Shown here in pieces: positions 1 through 8,987 of a stretch of DNA of 64,000 nucleotides. Both the position numbers and the translations under genes were made by a program. How positions within the stretch are numbered: the first letter of the stretch is position 1; each line of letters starts with the position of its first letter. Source of the stretch: Psychrobacillus insolitus (GTDB lineage Bacteria > Bacillota > Bacilli > Bacillales_A > Planococcaceae). The notes below the pieces were generated by a model. That model searched no databases, was not told the origin of the DNA, and was given only the letters and a program-made list of their open reading frames with translations. Location of the stretch: contig NZ_QKZI01000001.1 of NCBI RefSeq assembly GCF_003254155.1, positions 248,001-312,000 of the forward strand. The letters run 5' to 3'.

Positions 1-1280
1 ATATTATTGAAGTCAGTGAGTTTGTCGGCTATGATACATTAACAGTAACATCAAAAATCACATCCATTATTCATGGGGATGCATTAGTGAAAACAGCTCA
101 TGAGGGAGATGAAATTAAAGTAATCTTATCTCAAACTCCATTTTACGCAGAGAGTGGTGGTCAAGTAGCTGATCATGGAACGATTGAAAATGATACATTT
201 AGAGGATTTGTAAAAGATGTTCAAAAAGCACCAAACGGACAAAATTTACACACAGTTATAGTTGAATCAGGTGAAGTAACAACTGGTTCTGAAATTACTG
301 CAACAGTAGACCGTTCACAACGTGGCCATACAGTGAAAAATCACTCAGCAACACATATACTTCACCAAGCATTAAAAGATGTTCTAGGTACGCATGTAAA
401 CCAAGCAGGATCTTATGTTGGTCCAGATCGTTTGCGTTTTGACTTCTCTCATTTTGGACAAGTGACAAAAGAAGAGTTAGAAAAAATTGAACGCATTGTA
501 AATGAAAAAGTGTGGGAGAATATTCCTGTTGTGACTAGTCTCCGCAACATTGATGAAGCGAAGCAAATGGGTGCAATGGCATTATTCGGTGAAAAATACG
601 GAGATGTCGTACGCGTAGTTCAAATGGGTAAATTCTCTTTAGAACTTTGTGGAGGAATACATGTATTTAATACTTCGGAAATTGGATTCTTTAAACTCCT
701 TTCTGAAAGTGGAATTGGAGCAGGTACTAGACGTATTGAAGCGGTAACTGGTAAAGGTGCTTTTGAAGTTATAAAACAAGAAGAACAAACACTTGTGGAA
801 GCAGCAAATCAATTAAAAGCACAACCAAAAGATTTAGTTTCAAAAGTGGCTCTAACCCTAATTGAATTAAAAAACCTTCAAAAAGATAATGAATCTTTAT
901 CTGCGAAAATTGCAAATAGTCAAGCATCGTCCGTGTTGTCATCCGCACAAAAAGTGAATGATATAACAGTACTTTCGGTGAAAGTTGATGCAAAAGATAA
1001 CAATCAATTGCGTCAAATGATGGATGATTTGAAACAAAAACTGGAATCAGCTGTCATTGTTTTAGGTGCTGTAGATGGGGATAAAGTAATGATTTCTGCA
1101 GGTGTTACAAAAGATTTAGTAGGCGGGAACTACCATGCTGGAAATATCGTCAAATTAGTAGCGGAACAATGTGGAGGTAAAGGTGGCGGCAGACCTGACT
1201 TCGCAATGGCAGGTGCTAAAGACGGCTCTAAACTAGAAGCAGCTTTAAATTCAGTGTTTGATTACATCAAATCAGTCTAA
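1..1280 (+). CDS. alaS: alanyl-tRNA synthetase, C-terminal part (5' end outside window)
   Basis: Charges tRNA-Ala in the cytoplasm and clears mischarged Ser/Gly. The frame is open from base 3, so only the last about 425 residues are present and the aminoacylation core lies upstream. The visible part contains the editing domain with the zinc-binding HSATH motif (about 342-356) and the partner CGGxHV motif (648-665), followed by a coiled-coil and the glycine-rich DHHA1 tail (GGKGGGRPD near 1170). In the CGGTHV signature Thr is replaced by Ile (codon ATA at 657-659), while the Cys and His ligands are retained. A hairpin terminator follows at 1326. Identification is secure from the motifs and from the B. 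subtilis-like neighbours. Confidence 0.95.
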   Translation, partial: IIEVSEFVGYDTLTVTSKITSIIHGDALVKTAHEGDEIKVILSQTPFYAESGGQVADHGTIENDTFRGFVKDVQKAPNGQNLHTVIVESGEVTTGSEITATVDRSQRGHTVKNHSATHILHQALKDVLGTHVNQAGSYVGPDRLRFDFSHFGQVTKEELEKIERIVNEKVWENIPVVTSLRNIDEAKQMGAMALFGEKYGDVVRVVQMGKFSLELCGGIHVFNTSEIGFFKLLSESGIGAGTRRIEAVTGKGAFEVIKQEEQTLVEAANQLKAQPKDLVSKVALTLIELKNLQKDNESLSAKIANSQASSVLSSAQKVNDITVLSVKVDAKDNNQLRQMMDDLKQKLESAVIVLGAVDGDKVMISAGVTKDLVGGNYHAGNIVKLVAEQCGGKGGGRPDFAMAGAKDGSKLEAALNSVFDYIKSV

Positions 1281-1325
1281 TTTCTGCAGAGCTGATCCAA
1301 GAGAAAAGGAAGTAAATACGCCTAG

Positions 1326-1360
1326 GTAAATTTGATCAATAGGTCAAATTTACTTTAGCT
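1326..1360 (+). terminator. terminator after alaS
   Basis: A 10-bp perfect stem (GTAAATTTGA / TCAAATTTAC, 1326-1335 and 1344-1353) with an 8-nt loop is followed by TTTAGCTTATTT. It separates alaS from the ireB promoter. Confidence 0.65.
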
Positions 1361-1363
1361 TAT

Positions 1364-1392
1364 TTGAAAGTCTTTACATCTTCGGTTATACT
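1364..1392 (+). promoter_or_regulatory. sigma-A promoter for ireB-ruvX-yrzB
   Basis: TTGAAA at 1364-1369, a 17-bp spacer and TATACT at 1387-1392. It lies just downstream of the alaS terminator and about 50 bp before the ireB start. Confidence 0.6.
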
Positions 1393-1442
1393 GTAGAATA
1401 TATATAAGTTTGTGTATTAAAATCGAAAGCGAGGTGCTGATC

Positions 1443-1742
1443 ATGAGTTCATTTGATAAAACAATGAAATTCAACTTTCCAGAAGAGTCTATGGAACAAG
1501 AGGTCAAACATGTGATGCTACAAGTTCACTCAGCATTAGAAGAAAAAGGGTACAATTCAATCAATCAAATCGTAGGCTACTTGCTATCTGGTGATCCAGC
1601 TTATATTCCTCGACATCAAGATGCCCGGAACATGATACGAAAATTAGAGCGAGACGAAATTCTAGAAGAACTAGTTAAGTTTTATATTAAAAAAATAATG
1701 AGGCTTAAAAATGCGAATAATGGGTTTAGATGTCGGTTCTAG
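1443..1742 (+). CDS. ireB: IreB/YrzL family regulatory phosphoprotein, with unusual C-terminus
   Basis: Small cytosolic protein of the IreB family; in Enterococcus it is a substrate of the IreK Ser/Thr kinase. The family core is plain: N-terminal [12 protein letters not shown], then [18 protein letters not shown] and [12 protein letters not shown]. The ATG at 1443 follows GAGGTG at good spacing; an earlier in-frame start at 1410 lacks an SD. The protein has 99 residues, while family members are usually about 85-90. The extra tail ([15 protein letters not shown]) reads 32 nt into ruvX. A run of seven A at 1689-1695 precedes TAATGA out of frame; with six A the protein would stop after FYIKK at 84 residues. 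A natural indel or a sequence error are both possible. Confidence 0.85.
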   Translation: MSSFDKTMKFNFPEESMEQEVKHVMLQVHSALEEKGYNSINQIVGYLLSGDPAYIPRHQDARNMIRKLERDEILEELVKFYIKKIMRLKNANNGFRCRF

Positions 1743-2130
1743 AACAGTTGGCGTTGCAATTAGCGACGGACTTGGATGGACCGCACAAGGAATTGAAACA
1801 ATCAAAATTAACGAGGAAAATCTAGAGTTTGGTTTAGAACGTATTGATGCACTCGTTAAAGAGCATAATGTAACAGAATTCGTAGTTGGATATCCTAAAA
1901 ACATGAATAATTCTATAGGTCCGAGAGCAGAAGCTTCCGAGCAATATGCAAAGTTGCTCACGGATAAATTTAGTTTTCCTGTGACAATGTGGGATGAAAG
2001 ATTGACAACGATGGCTGCAGAACGTATGTTAATAGATGCAGATGTTAGCCGTAAAAAACGGAAACTAGTGATTGACAAGATGGCTGCTGTATTGATATTA
2101 CAGGGCTTTCTTGATAGAAAAAATAGGTGA
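1711..2130 (+). CDS. ruvX: Holliday junction resolvase-like YqgF/RuvX, pre-16S rRNA nuclease
   Basis: 139-residue RNase H-fold nuclease of the YqgF family, implicated in 16S rRNA 5' maturation and proposed as a Holliday junction resolvase. Visible family features are [15 protein letters not shown] at the N-terminus (first acidic residue), VVGYP in the middle, WDERLTT and the C-terminal [10 protein letters not shown] with the last acidic residue. Length is typical. The start overlaps the extended ireB frame by 32 nt; GAGG at 1700 serves as SD. It forms a short operon with ireB and the DUF1292 gene, as in B. subtilis (yrzL-yrrK-yrzB). Confidence 0.93.
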   Translation: MRIMGLDVGSRTVGVAISDGLGWTAQGIETIKINEENLEFGLERIDALVKEHNVTEFVVGYPKNMNNSIGPRAEASEQYAKLLTDKFSFPVTMWDERLTTMAAERMLIDADVSRKKRKLVIDKMAAVLILQGFLDRKNR

Positions 2131-2141
2131 GGTGACTACAA

Positions 2142-2444
2142 ATGGAACACGGTCAAGAAAATATTACAGTTGTAGATGAAAATGGAAATGAACAACTTTG
2201 CAACATTCTTTTCACATTTGAATCAGATGAATTCAAAAAATCATATGTACTATACTACCCAGTAGGTGCTGATGAAGATGAAGACGAAGAGATTGAAATT
2301 CATGCATCTTCATTCACTCCTAACGAAGATGGTAATGATGGAGAGCTTCTTCCAATCGAAACAGATGAAGAATGGGAAGTAATCGAAGAAATGTTAAATA
2401 CATTCTTAGAAGAAGAAGAAGAAGAGGAAGAAGACGAAGAATAA
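2142..2444 (+). CDS. yrzB: DUF1292 family protein YrzB
   Basis: 100-residue very acidic protein; the last 12 residues are nearly all Glu/Asp. N-terminal [22 protein letters not shown] matches the start of the DUF1292 family, whose function is not known. It begins 11 bp after ruvX with GAGGTGA as SD, so it is co-transcribed with ruvX. A strong terminator follows. Confidence 0.88.
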   Translation: MEHGQENITVVDENGNEQLCNILFTFESDEFKKSYVLYYPVGADEDEDEEIEIHASSFTPNEDGNDGELLPIETDEEWEVIEEMLNTFLEEEEEEEEDEE

Positions 2445-2477
2445 TTCGGCTTTCACCAAAATGCGTACTTGATAGTT

Positions 2478-2526
2478 AGAAAAAGGATGGAAAGAGACTA
2501 TCTCATTCCTCCTTTTTCTTTTTGTT
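2478..2526 (+). terminator. strong terminator after yrzB
   Basis: Long hairpin: outer arms AGAAAAAGGA / TCCTTTTTCT and inner GGAAAGAGA / TCTCATTCC with one mismatch, loop CTA, followed by a T-rich tract. Confidence 0.8.
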
Positions 2527-2567
2527 CATTATAAAGTATAATGAATTGGAATAAAGGGGGGGAACCC

Positions 2568-3689
2568 GTGGAAAACGAATCCAAAAAAGAGATTATGTTC
2601 AAGCGAATGAAGGAAAAGAAAAAAGAAGTAAAAACCGTAAGAAAAATTGTGTCGATTATTGTATTAGTTGTATTATTGATTGCAGGAATTGCTAGTTATT
2701 TTGCGTATAGTTATGTGAAAAGTGCCTTAGAACCACTAAATCCAGAGTCCGAAGAAATCATTGCTGTACAAGTACCAATTGGATCAGGTTTAGATACAAT
2801 TTCTACTGCACTCGAACAAAATGGAGTTATTAAAAATGCGAAGATATTTAAATACTATGCAAAGTTTAATAATGAATCCAATTTCCAAGCAGGGGATTAT
2901 ACTTTAACGCAAGCGATGACACTTGACGAAATTATACAAACGCTTAAGACGGGTAAATTATACCGTGAGCCTGTCTTTTCAATGACTGTTCCAGAAGGAT
3001 TGACCCTAGGAGAGATAGGTAATGTTGTCGAAAAGGCAACTGTACATACTTCAGAAGATTTCTTGACACTAGTAACAACTGATGCATTTGTTGATAAAAT
3101 GATGGTCAAGTATCCTAAATTGTTAACAGCGGAAATTAAAGCAGAAAATGTAAAATACGCACTTGAAGGGTATTTATATCCAGCAACGTATCCATTTTAT
3201 GAAGACAACCCATCTCTTGAGGTAATTGTAGAAACGATGTTAACGGCAATGGAAAGCAATGTTTCGAGTTATTATGAATTGCTTGCGGAAGATGGAAAAT
3301 CTGTTCATTGGCTAGTAACTTTTGCGTCACTATTAGAAGAAGAAGCAACAGCAACGACAGACCGTAAAACTATTGCTAGTGTTTTCTATAATCGTATAGA
3401 AGAAGGAATGCCGCTTCAAACGGATCCGACTGTTTTATATGCACTTGGTAGCCATAAAGATCGAGTACTATTTGAAGATTTAGAAGTGGACAACCCATAC
3501 AATACGTATCAAAACAAAGGTTTGCCACCAGGTCCCATAGCGAATGCTGGACAATCTTCTTTTGAAGCAGTTCTTAATCCAACAGACAGTAAGTACTTTT
3601 ACTTCTTGGCTGACAAAAAGGGTACCAATCATTTCTCTAAAACATATGATGAGCATCTTCAAAAAATAGACGAATTTTTAAAGAAATAG
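2568..3689 (+). CDS. mltG: endolytic murein transglycosylase MltG (YceG-like)
   Basis: Membrane-anchored lytic transglycosylase that cuts nascent glycan strands and so helps set glycan length. A basic cytosolic N-terminus is followed by one membrane segment (about residues 28-50 of 373), then the YceG domain. The catalytic Glu lies in ASLLEEEA near residue 255, followed by the signature VFYNRIEEGMPLQTDPTVLYALG and the C-terminal GLPPGPIANAG. I choose GTG 2568, preceded by AAAGGGGGG. An upstream ATG at 2541 lies within a TATAAT-like -10 (2537-2542) and has no SD. Corresponds to B. subtilis yrrL in the same place. Confidence 0.92.
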   Translation: MENESKKEIMFKRMKEKKKEVKTVRKIVSIIVLVVLLIAGIASYFAYSYVKSALEPLNPESEEIIAVQVPIGSGLDTISTALEQNGVIKNAKIFKYYAKFNNESNFQAGDYTLTQAMTLDEIIQTLKTGKLYREPVFSMTVPEGLTLGEIGNVVEKATVHTSEDFLTLVTTDAFVDKMMVKYPKLLTAEIKAENVKYALEGYLYPATYPFYEDNPSLEVIVETMLTAMESNVSSYYELLAEDGKSVHWLVTFASLLEEEATATTDRKTIASVFYNRIEEGMPLQTDPTVLYALGSHKDRVLFEDLEVDNPYNTYQNKGLPPGPIANAGQSSFEAVLNPTDSKYFYFLADKKGTNHFSKTYDEHLQKIDEFLKK

Positions 3690-3694
3690 TAAAC

Positions 3695-3731
3695 AAGAGG
3701 AGGAATCATACTGCATTCCTTCTCTTTCTGT
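3695..3731 (+). terminator. possible terminator after mltG
   Basis: Inverted repeat AAGAGGAGGAAT / ATTCCTTCTCTT (12 bp with one G-T pair) followed by a modest T-rich stretch. The T tract is interrupted, so termination may be partial. Confidence 0.5.
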
Positions 3732-3781
3732 GTTAATATAAAATGCGTCTGAGCCTAGACGAAAAAAGGGGTTAACGTTTT

Positions 3782-4417
3782 ATGAACGTAAGTGACGACT
3801 ATTTAAAAGACCTGATCAAACCTCGATCAGACATTTTTATGGAAATGGAATTATACGCAAAAGAGAATCATGTTCCTATTATGCAATTAATGGGAATGGA
3901 ATCTTTGATACATTTACTTTCCTTACAAAAACCAAAATCGGTTTTAGAATTAGGCACTGCGATTGGCTATTCATCGATGCGAATTGCAACGAAATTAGAG
4001 TCGACAACTATTGTTACAATCGAAAGAGATGTAGAAAAGGCAGAACTTGCTAAAGCCTACATTAAACGTGGTAATCTACAAAACCGTATTGAAGTAATTA
4101 TTGGAGATGCTTTAGAAATTTCCGATGATCTTTTCGCGGATAAGAAGTTTGATGCCATGTTCATTGATGCTGCCAAAGGACAATATAAAAAGTTTTTTGA
4201 AAAGTACGCACCATTCTTAAGTGATGGGGGCGTTATTTACTGTGATAATTTATTGCTTAATGGCCTATCAGAGCTTCCGATGAGTGAAGTACCGAGAAGA
4301 AAAAGAACGATGGTACGAAATCAGCACCAGTTTACTGAATGGCTGATGAATAATCCTGCTTACGACACTGCATTTCTTCCTGTAGGGGATGGCATGTTAG
4401 TAAGTATTAAGAGGTGA
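3782..4417 (+). CDS. trmR: tRNA 5-hydroxyuridine methyltransferase (YrrM), class I O-methyltransferase
   Basis: 211-residue SAM-dependent methyltransferase of the caffeoyl-CoA/catechol O-methyltransferase type. In B. subtilis the orthologue YrrM (TrmR) methylates 5-hydroxyuridine at tRNA position 34 to give 5-methoxyuridine. Visible motifs are ELGTAIGYSS (SAM loop), TIERD after the second strand, MFIDAAKGQY (metal-binding Asp) and VIYCDNLLLNG. It is followed directly by the two U32-family genes that install the hydroxyl group, which supports this specific role over a generic O-methyltransferase. Overlaps the next gene's SD. Confidence 0.85.
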   Translation: MNVSDDYLKDLIKPRSDIFMEMELYAKENHVPIMQLMGMESLIHLLSLQKPKSVLELGTAIGYSSMRIATKLESTTIVTIERDVEKAELAKAYIKRGNLQNRIEVIIGDALEISDDLFADKKFDAMFIDAAKGQYKKFFEKYAPFLSDGGVIYCDNLLLNGLSELPMSEVPRRKRTMVRNQHQFTEWLMNNPAYDTAFLPVGDGMLVSIKR

Positions 4418-4422
4418 ATAAG

Positions 4423-5352
4423 ATGAAAAAACCAGAACTTCTAGTAACACCAGCAAGTGTTGACCATATGAAAGAATTAATCCAAGCGGGAGCTGATGCT
4501 TTTCTAGTGGGAGAGCAGTTATTCGGGTTACGACTTGCGGGAGAATTTTCACTGGAGGATATCCGTGATGCCAGTTTACTGACAAAACAACATGGTAAAA
4601 AATTATATGTAGCAATGAATGGGATCTATCATAACGATAAAGTAGAAATACTTGCTCCGTACATGATAAAACTTCAAGAGATTGGCGTAGATGGCATCGT
4701 TTTTGGAGATCCAGCCATTATTATCGCACGACGAGAAGCAGAGGTAACAATTCCACTCCACTGGAATACAGAACAAACAGCGACCAATTACTTCCAAGCA
4801 AATTACTGGGGTAAAAGAGGCGCTACACGTGCTGTAGTAGCAAGAGAGCTTAGCTTAGACGAAATAGTAGAAACGAAAGAAAATACAGCTATACAAATTG
4901 AAGTACAAGTGCATGGGATGACTTGCATGTTCCAATCTAAACGGTCATTACTTGGAAATTATTTCTTATACCAGGATAAAGTAATGGAAGTAGAAAATCA
5001 TTCGAACAATAAAACCATGTTTTTACATGATAAAGAACGTTCTAACAAATATCCGATTTTTGAAGATGCAAACGGAACGCATATATTCAGTCCAAATGAT
5101 ATGTGTATGATTGATGAGTTAAACGAACTAATCGACGCAGAAGTGGATAGCTTGAAAATAGACGGTATCCTTCATGATCCGGCTTATGTAACTGCCGTAA
5201 CTTCTTACTACCGACAAGCTATTGATGCATATGCTGAATCACGAGCAACTTATAAAGAAATCAAAAAAGAGCTATTCAATAAAATTGAAGCAATTCAACC
5301 TCCACTAAGACCCTTAGATACTGGATTCTTCTTTAAAGAATCGGTTTACTAA
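4423..5352 (+). CDS. trhP1: U32 family protein TrhP1 (YrrN), tRNA U34 hydroxylation
   Basis: 309-residue U32 'peptidase' family protein. In B. subtilis YrrN and YrrO (TrhP1/TrhP2) are needed for prephenate-dependent hydroxylation of U34 in tRNA. N-terminal PELLVTPAS and GADAFLVGEQLFGLR are the typical U32 beginning; the family barrel repeats (GDPAII, HWNTEQTATNY) follow. I use ATG 4423 with AAGAGGTG as SD; GTG 4414 is part of that SD and overlaps trmR. It lies between trmR and trhP2, so all three probably share one transcript and one modification pathway. Confidence 0.82.
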   Translation: MKKPELLVTPASVDHMKELIQAGADAFLVGEQLFGLRLAGEFSLEDIRDASLLTKQHGKKLYVAMNGIYHNDKVEILAPYMIKLQEIGVDGIVFGDPAIIIARREAEVTIPLHWNTEQTATNYFQANYWGKRGATRAVVARELSLDEIVETKENTAIQIEVQVHGMTCMFQSKRSLLGNYFLYQDKVMEVENHSNNKTMFLHDKERSNKYPIFEDANGTHIFSPNDMCMIDELNELIDAEVDSLKIDGILHDPAYVTAVTSYYRQAIDAYAESRATYKEIKKELFNKIEAIQPPLRPLDTGFFFKESVY

Positions 5353-5373
5353 GTAAGAAAGGGAAGCTTTCAA

Positions 5374-6648
5374 GTGACAACTACTAAAATTGATAAAATA
5401 AGTGAACTAATAGACGGCAAGCGCGTTATCACAAAAAAGCCTGAGTTACTAGCGCCAGCAGGAAGTTTAGAAAAACTTAAAATTGCTGTGCACTACGGAG
5501 CAGATGCTGTTTTCATCGGTGGACAAGAGTTTGGATTGCGTTCAAACGCAGGTAACTTTTCAATCGATGAAATGCGAGAAGGTGTAGAATTTGCAAAGCA
5601 ATATGGTGCCAAAATTTATGTAACAACTAATATTTTCGCGCACAATGAAAATATGGACGGCTTAGAAGAATATTTAGAAGCAATCGAATCAGCAGGAGTA
5701 ACAGGTATCATTGTAGCTGATCCGCTAATTATCGAGACATGTAAAAAGGCTGCACCTAAACTGGAAATCCATTTAAGTACACAACAATCTCTTACCAATT
5801 GGAAAGCTGTGCAATATTGGAAAGAAGAAGGTCTTCATCGTGTAGTTCTTGCCCGTGAAACAAGTGGTGATGAGATTGAGTTGATGAAAGAAAAAGTAGA
5901 TATCGAAATTGAGACGTTTGTCCACGGTGCAATGTGTATTGCGTACAGTGGAAGATGCACACTTTCGAATCATATGACTGCCCGAGATTCAAACCGCGGT
6001 GGATGCTGTCAATCTTGTCGCTGGGATTATGACTTATATGATGGAAACAATGGAGAAGAAACTCCTTTGTTCGACAAAGAGGAAGTTCCATTTGCCATGA
6101 GTCCAAAAGATTTGAAACTATTAGAATCGATTCCAAGAATGATTGAAATTGGAATTGATTCGTTAAAAGTGGAAGGTCGTATGAAGTCGATTCACTATAT
6201 TGCAACGGTTGTAAGTGTGTATCGAAAAGTAATTGATGCATATTGTGCGGATCCGGAAAACTTTCAAATGCTAGAAGAATGGGTCACTGAGCTTGAAAAA
6301 TGTGCCAACCGTGAAACGGATTCATCCTTCTTTGAAAGCGAACCAGGCTTCGAGCAACAAATGTTTGGAGTCCATGATAAGAAACTAGGTTATGATTTTG
6401 TCGGACTTGTACTGGACTATAACGATGAGACACAAATGGTAACACTTCAGCAGCGTAACTATTTTAAACCGGGTGATGAAGTTGAATTTTTCGGACCAGA
6501 GATGGAAAATGTTCGACTGATGCTAGGTGAAATAACAAACAAAGAAGGACAAGTATTAGATGCAGCAAGACATCCTCTTGAGGTCATTCAATTTAAATGT
6601 CCGGTTAAACTTTATCCTAATAACATGATGAGAAAGGGGTTAAAATAA
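5374..6648 (+). CDS. trhP2: U32 family protein TrhP2 (YrrO), tRNA U34 hydroxylation
   Basis: 424-residue U32 family protein, the longer partner of TrhP1. It contains [38 protein letters not shown] and the U32 signature region with [12 protein letters not shown] followed by a Cys cluster (GGCCQSCRW), likely iron-sulfur or metal ligands by family analogy. A C-terminal beta domain (from about residue 335) ends the protein. GTG start at 5374 with an AAGAAAGGGA SD. Its stop overlaps the udk start by one base, so udk is translationally linked. Confidence 0.85.
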   Translation: MTTTKIDKISELIDGKRVITKKPELLAPAGSLEKLKIAVHYGADAVFIGGQEFGLRSNAGNFSIDEMREGVEFAKQYGAKIYVTTNIFAHNENMDGLEEYLEAIESAGVTGIIVADPLIIETCKKAAPKLEIHLSTQQSLTNWKAVQYWKEEGLHRVVLARETSGDEIELMKEKVDIEIETFVHGAMCIAYSGRCTLSNHMTARDSNRGGCCQSCRWDYDLYDGNNGEETPLFDKEEVPFAMSPKDLKLLESIPRMIEIGIDSLKVEGRMKSIHYIATVVSVYRKVIDAYCADPENFQMLEEWVTELEKCANRETDSSFFESEPGFEQQMFGVHDKKLGYDFVGLVLDYNDETQMVTLQQRNYFKPGDEVEFFGPEMENVRLMLGEITNKEGQVLDAARHPLEVIQFKCPVKLYPNNMMRKGLK

Positions 6649-7286
6649 TGGGTACTAAAACTCCACTTATTATTGGGATTTCCGGTGGCTCTGGTTCAGG
6701 TAAAACAAGTGTGACAAATGCAATTAGTGAGGTTTTTAAAGATCATTCAGTAGTTGTCATTCAACAAGATTACTACTATAAAGATCAAAGTCATTTAGCT
6801 TTTGAAGAACGTTTAAATACAAACTATGATCATCCGCTAGCTTTCGACAATGACTTATTACTTGAACATATTCAAAACTTGTTAAATAATCAGTCGATTA
6901 AAAAGCCAGTATATGATTATGCACAACATACTCGTTCAAGTGAAACAATTACAATCGAACCAAAAGATGTTATTATTTTAGAAGGTATTTTGGTATTAGA
7001 AGATCAACGTCTTCGTGACATAATGGATATTAAATTATTTGTCGATACCGACTCAGATTTACGCATTATTCGACGTATTCTGCGTGATATCAAAGATAGA
7101 GGACGTACAGTAGAGTCAGTAGTTGATCAATATTTATCGGTTGTTCGACCAATGCATAATCAATTTATCGAACCAACGAAGAGGTATGCGGATGTTATAA
7201 TCCCTGAAGGCGGTCAAAATGAGGTCGCAATCGATTTAGTGGTAACGAAAATTAAAACTATTCTTGATTCGGATGGTATTGTATAA
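6648..7286 (+). CDS. udk: uridine kinase
   Basis: Phosphorylates uridine and cytidine to UMP/CMP in pyrimidine salvage. 212 residues, as expected. P-loop GGSGSGKTS at residues 14-22, QQDYYYKD and YDHPLAFDN for substrate binding, EGILVLED (Walker B-like) and [12 protein letters not shown] with the lid arginines. Start codon overlaps the trhP2 stop. The order yrrO-udk-greA is that of B. subtilis. Confidence 0.95.
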   Translation: MGTKTPLIIGISGGSGSGKTSVTNAISEVFKDHSVVVIQQDYYYKDQSHLAFEERLNTNYDHPLAFDNDLLLEHIQNLLNNQSIKKPVYDYAQHTRSSETITIEPKDVIILEGILVLEDQRLRDIMDIKLFVDTDSDLRIIRRILRDIKDRGRTVESVVDQYLSVVRPMHNQFIEPTKRYADVIIPEGGQNEVAIDLVVTKIKTILDSDGIV

Positions 7287-7400
7287 TAGAATGATTCTGG
7301 ATTAACAAAAAAATTATGAAAATTCATATCATTATAATTTTAATCATATGAATGGTAAACCACATTGTTGTATATGTGTATTCAAAGGAGTGTATGAGAA

Positions 7401-7874
7401 GTGTCAACAGAGAAACAATTTCCAATGACCGTCGCTGGTAAACAAAAATTGCAAGATGAATTAACATCGTTAATTACGGTAAAACGTAAAGAAGTAGTAG
7501 AACGTATTAAAATTGCTAGAAGTTTTGGTGATCTATCAGAGAACTCTGAGTATGATTCTGCAAAAGAAGACCAAGCATTTGTAGAAGGTCGAATCTCTAC
7601 TTTGGAGTCTATGATTCGAAATGCAGTAATTATCGCAGAAGAAGGAAATAATGATATTGTCAGCTTAGGTAGAACAGTAACATTCATTGAATTTCCTGAC
7701 GGCGATGAAGAAACCTACACAATTGTTGGTTCGGCTGAAGCTGATCCTTTAGAGGGACTAATTTCAAATGATTCTCCGATTGCTAAAGGGTTATTAGGTA
7801 AAACAGTTGGAGATAAAGTGAGAATTTTAACTCCTGGTGGAGAAATGGAAGTTGAAGTTAAAACAATTTCATAA
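7401..7874 (+). CDS. greA: transcription elongation factor GreA
   Basis: Rescues arrested RNA polymerase by stimulating transcript cleavage. 157 residues: N-terminal antiparallel coiled-coil with the acidic tip ([16 protein letters not shown], about residues 40-55), then the FKBP-like C-terminal domain ([19 protein letters not shown]). The GTG start at 7401 follows AAAGGAG by 10 nt. A 114-bp gap from udk suggests its own promoter. A terminator follows immediately. Confidence 0.95.
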   Translation: MSTEKQFPMTVAGKQKLQDELTSLITVKRKEVVERIKIARSFGDLSENSEYDSAKEDQAFVEGRISTLESMIRNAVIIAEEGNNDIVSLGRTVTFIEFPDGDEETYTIVGSAEADPLEGLISNDSPIAKGLLGKTVGDKVRILTPGGEMEVEVKTIS

Positions 7875-7884
7875 TTCAAAATAG

Positions 7885-7919
7885 AAGAGCGTAAACTTAA
7901 TTGTTTACCTCTTTTTTTC
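7885..7919 (+). terminator. terminator after greA
   Basis: Arms AGAGCGTAAAC / GTTTACCTCT around a short TTAATT loop, followed by a run of seven T. Confidence 0.8.
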
Positions 7920-8225
7920 TGGAAGAATAAGAAAGTATAAGAATATTATCGGCTATTCAATAAAAAAGTCACCAACCTCATAATTGTGCAAAACTGACAT
8001 ACGACATATTTTAAAATAAGTGCAAATATATGAAAAAAGTCTCTGTTGGCACTTATTTGCGGATAAGTCGTATAGTCATTTTTCCATATTTTATAAATCA
8101 GTGTTTCCCTGGTGACTGGCACCACCGAACCACGCTTTCGCTTTTCTTAGAAACAATTTCCATAGCTAATACGTCTGATAATGGTAGACTTATTCTGATA
8201 GCTTGTTGAATAAAGGAGGAATAAA
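7920..8225. other. non-coding gap between greA and yrrS-like gene, with long hairpin and short repeat motifs
   Basis: No credible ORF. A long imperfect hairpin spans about 8004-8083: GACATACGAC and AAATAAGTGC pair with GCACTTATTT and GTCGTATAGTC. It is followed by a small palindrome TGGTGACTGGCACCA (8109-8123) and by CGCTTTCGCTTTTCTTA, the right-end motif of the 125-bp repeat family seen at 8988 and 27057. The 5' part carries AAGAAAGTATAAGAA, which also occurs at about 8970 and 41591. B. subtilis has a penicillin-binding protein gene (pbpI) in this place; none is seen here. Confidence 0.6.
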
Positions 8226-8918
8226 ATGCCGGATCGTAAAAATATATCGTCTAGAATGGATTATAAAAATAGTAAGAAAAAAACAAATACGCTTCTGAAT
8301 GTATTAATAGGAATCGTCGCATTATTAATCATCATTACGGTTATTAATATCGTTTCGGATAATGATACGGAAACTGCTGAAGTAGAAAGCGATCAAACGA
8401 CTACAGAGGAAACAACAGATTCAATCGCTGATGATGAGGTAGACGAAGAGCAAGATACACTGCCAGATTCTGAAAAAGACATTACAACACCAGAAACAGA
8501 AGAAGAAATAAGCACAGAACCTAAGGATACTAATACAATAGAGGACGCAGCAACTGAAGAGACTGAAGAAGCAACAGTCGTTTCGGAACAATCAGATGAT
8601 CCAAATGTCGAGGAAGTAATTGTTGATTCATCATGGCAGCCTATCGGAACATCACAGACTGGTGCACATGCGTCTAGTTATAAAGCTTCGACTACTGACT
8701 GGACAGAAAAGGTTCAAGCCTTGTCATATGCTTCAGGATTAGATTCTTCGAATATGTATGTGAACTTTATTGGTAATGGTGGAAGTCCACAAAAATCAAT
8801 TGGAACGATTTCGTCTAAAGATGGAAATGAAATCTATCGTATTTATTTAGAATGGATTGACGGAGAAGGATGGAAGCCAACGAAAAAAGAAAAACTCAAA
8901 AAGAAAGACGCCTCTTGA
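8226..8918 (+). CDS. yrrS: YrrS-like membrane protein, DUF1510
   Basis: 230-residue protein of unknown function. A short basic N-terminus, one membrane segment (about residues 24-44, LNVLIGIVALLIIITVI), a low-complexity linker very rich in Glu, Asp and Thr (about 45-130), and a C-terminal globular DUF1510-like domain (from WQPIGTSQTG to the end, with SYASGL and IYLEWIDGEGWKP). SD AAAGGAGG. Located between greA and mtnN like B. subtilis yrrS. The linker suggests the C-terminal domain reaches into the wall region. Confidence 0.75.
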   Translation: MPDRKNISSRMDYKNSKKKTNTLLNVLIGIVALLIIITVINIVSDNDTETAEVESDQTTTEETTDSIADDEVDEEQDTLPDSEKDITTPETEEEISTEPKDTNTIEDAATEETEEATVVSEQSDDPNVEEVIVDSSWQPIGTSQTGAHASSYKASTTDWTEKVQALSYASGLDSSNMYVNFIGNGGSPQKSIGTISSKDGNEIYRIYLEWIDGEGWKPTKKEKLKKKDAS

Positions 8919-8940
8919 CTTTAGAGGCGTCTTTGTCTTA
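8905..8940 (+). terminator. terminator overlapping the yrrS stop codon
   Basis: Perfect 11-bp stem AAGACGCCTCT / AGAGGCGTCTT with the TGA stop in the loop, followed by TGTCTTATTTT. Confidence 0.85.
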
Positions 8941-8987
8941 TTTTAAAGGGAGTGCTTTTTTAGAGAACAAGAAAGTATAAAAAGTAT

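Noticed and set aside
2400-2444. GAA repeat at the end of yrzB as a microsatellite
   Set aside because: It encodes the usual poly-Glu/Asp tail of DUF1292 proteins and mixes GAA, GAG and GAC codons.
5792-6241. 149-codon minus-strand ORF over trhP2
   Set aside because: Antisense shadow of a well-supported gene, very rich in Leu, His and Ser without any domain.
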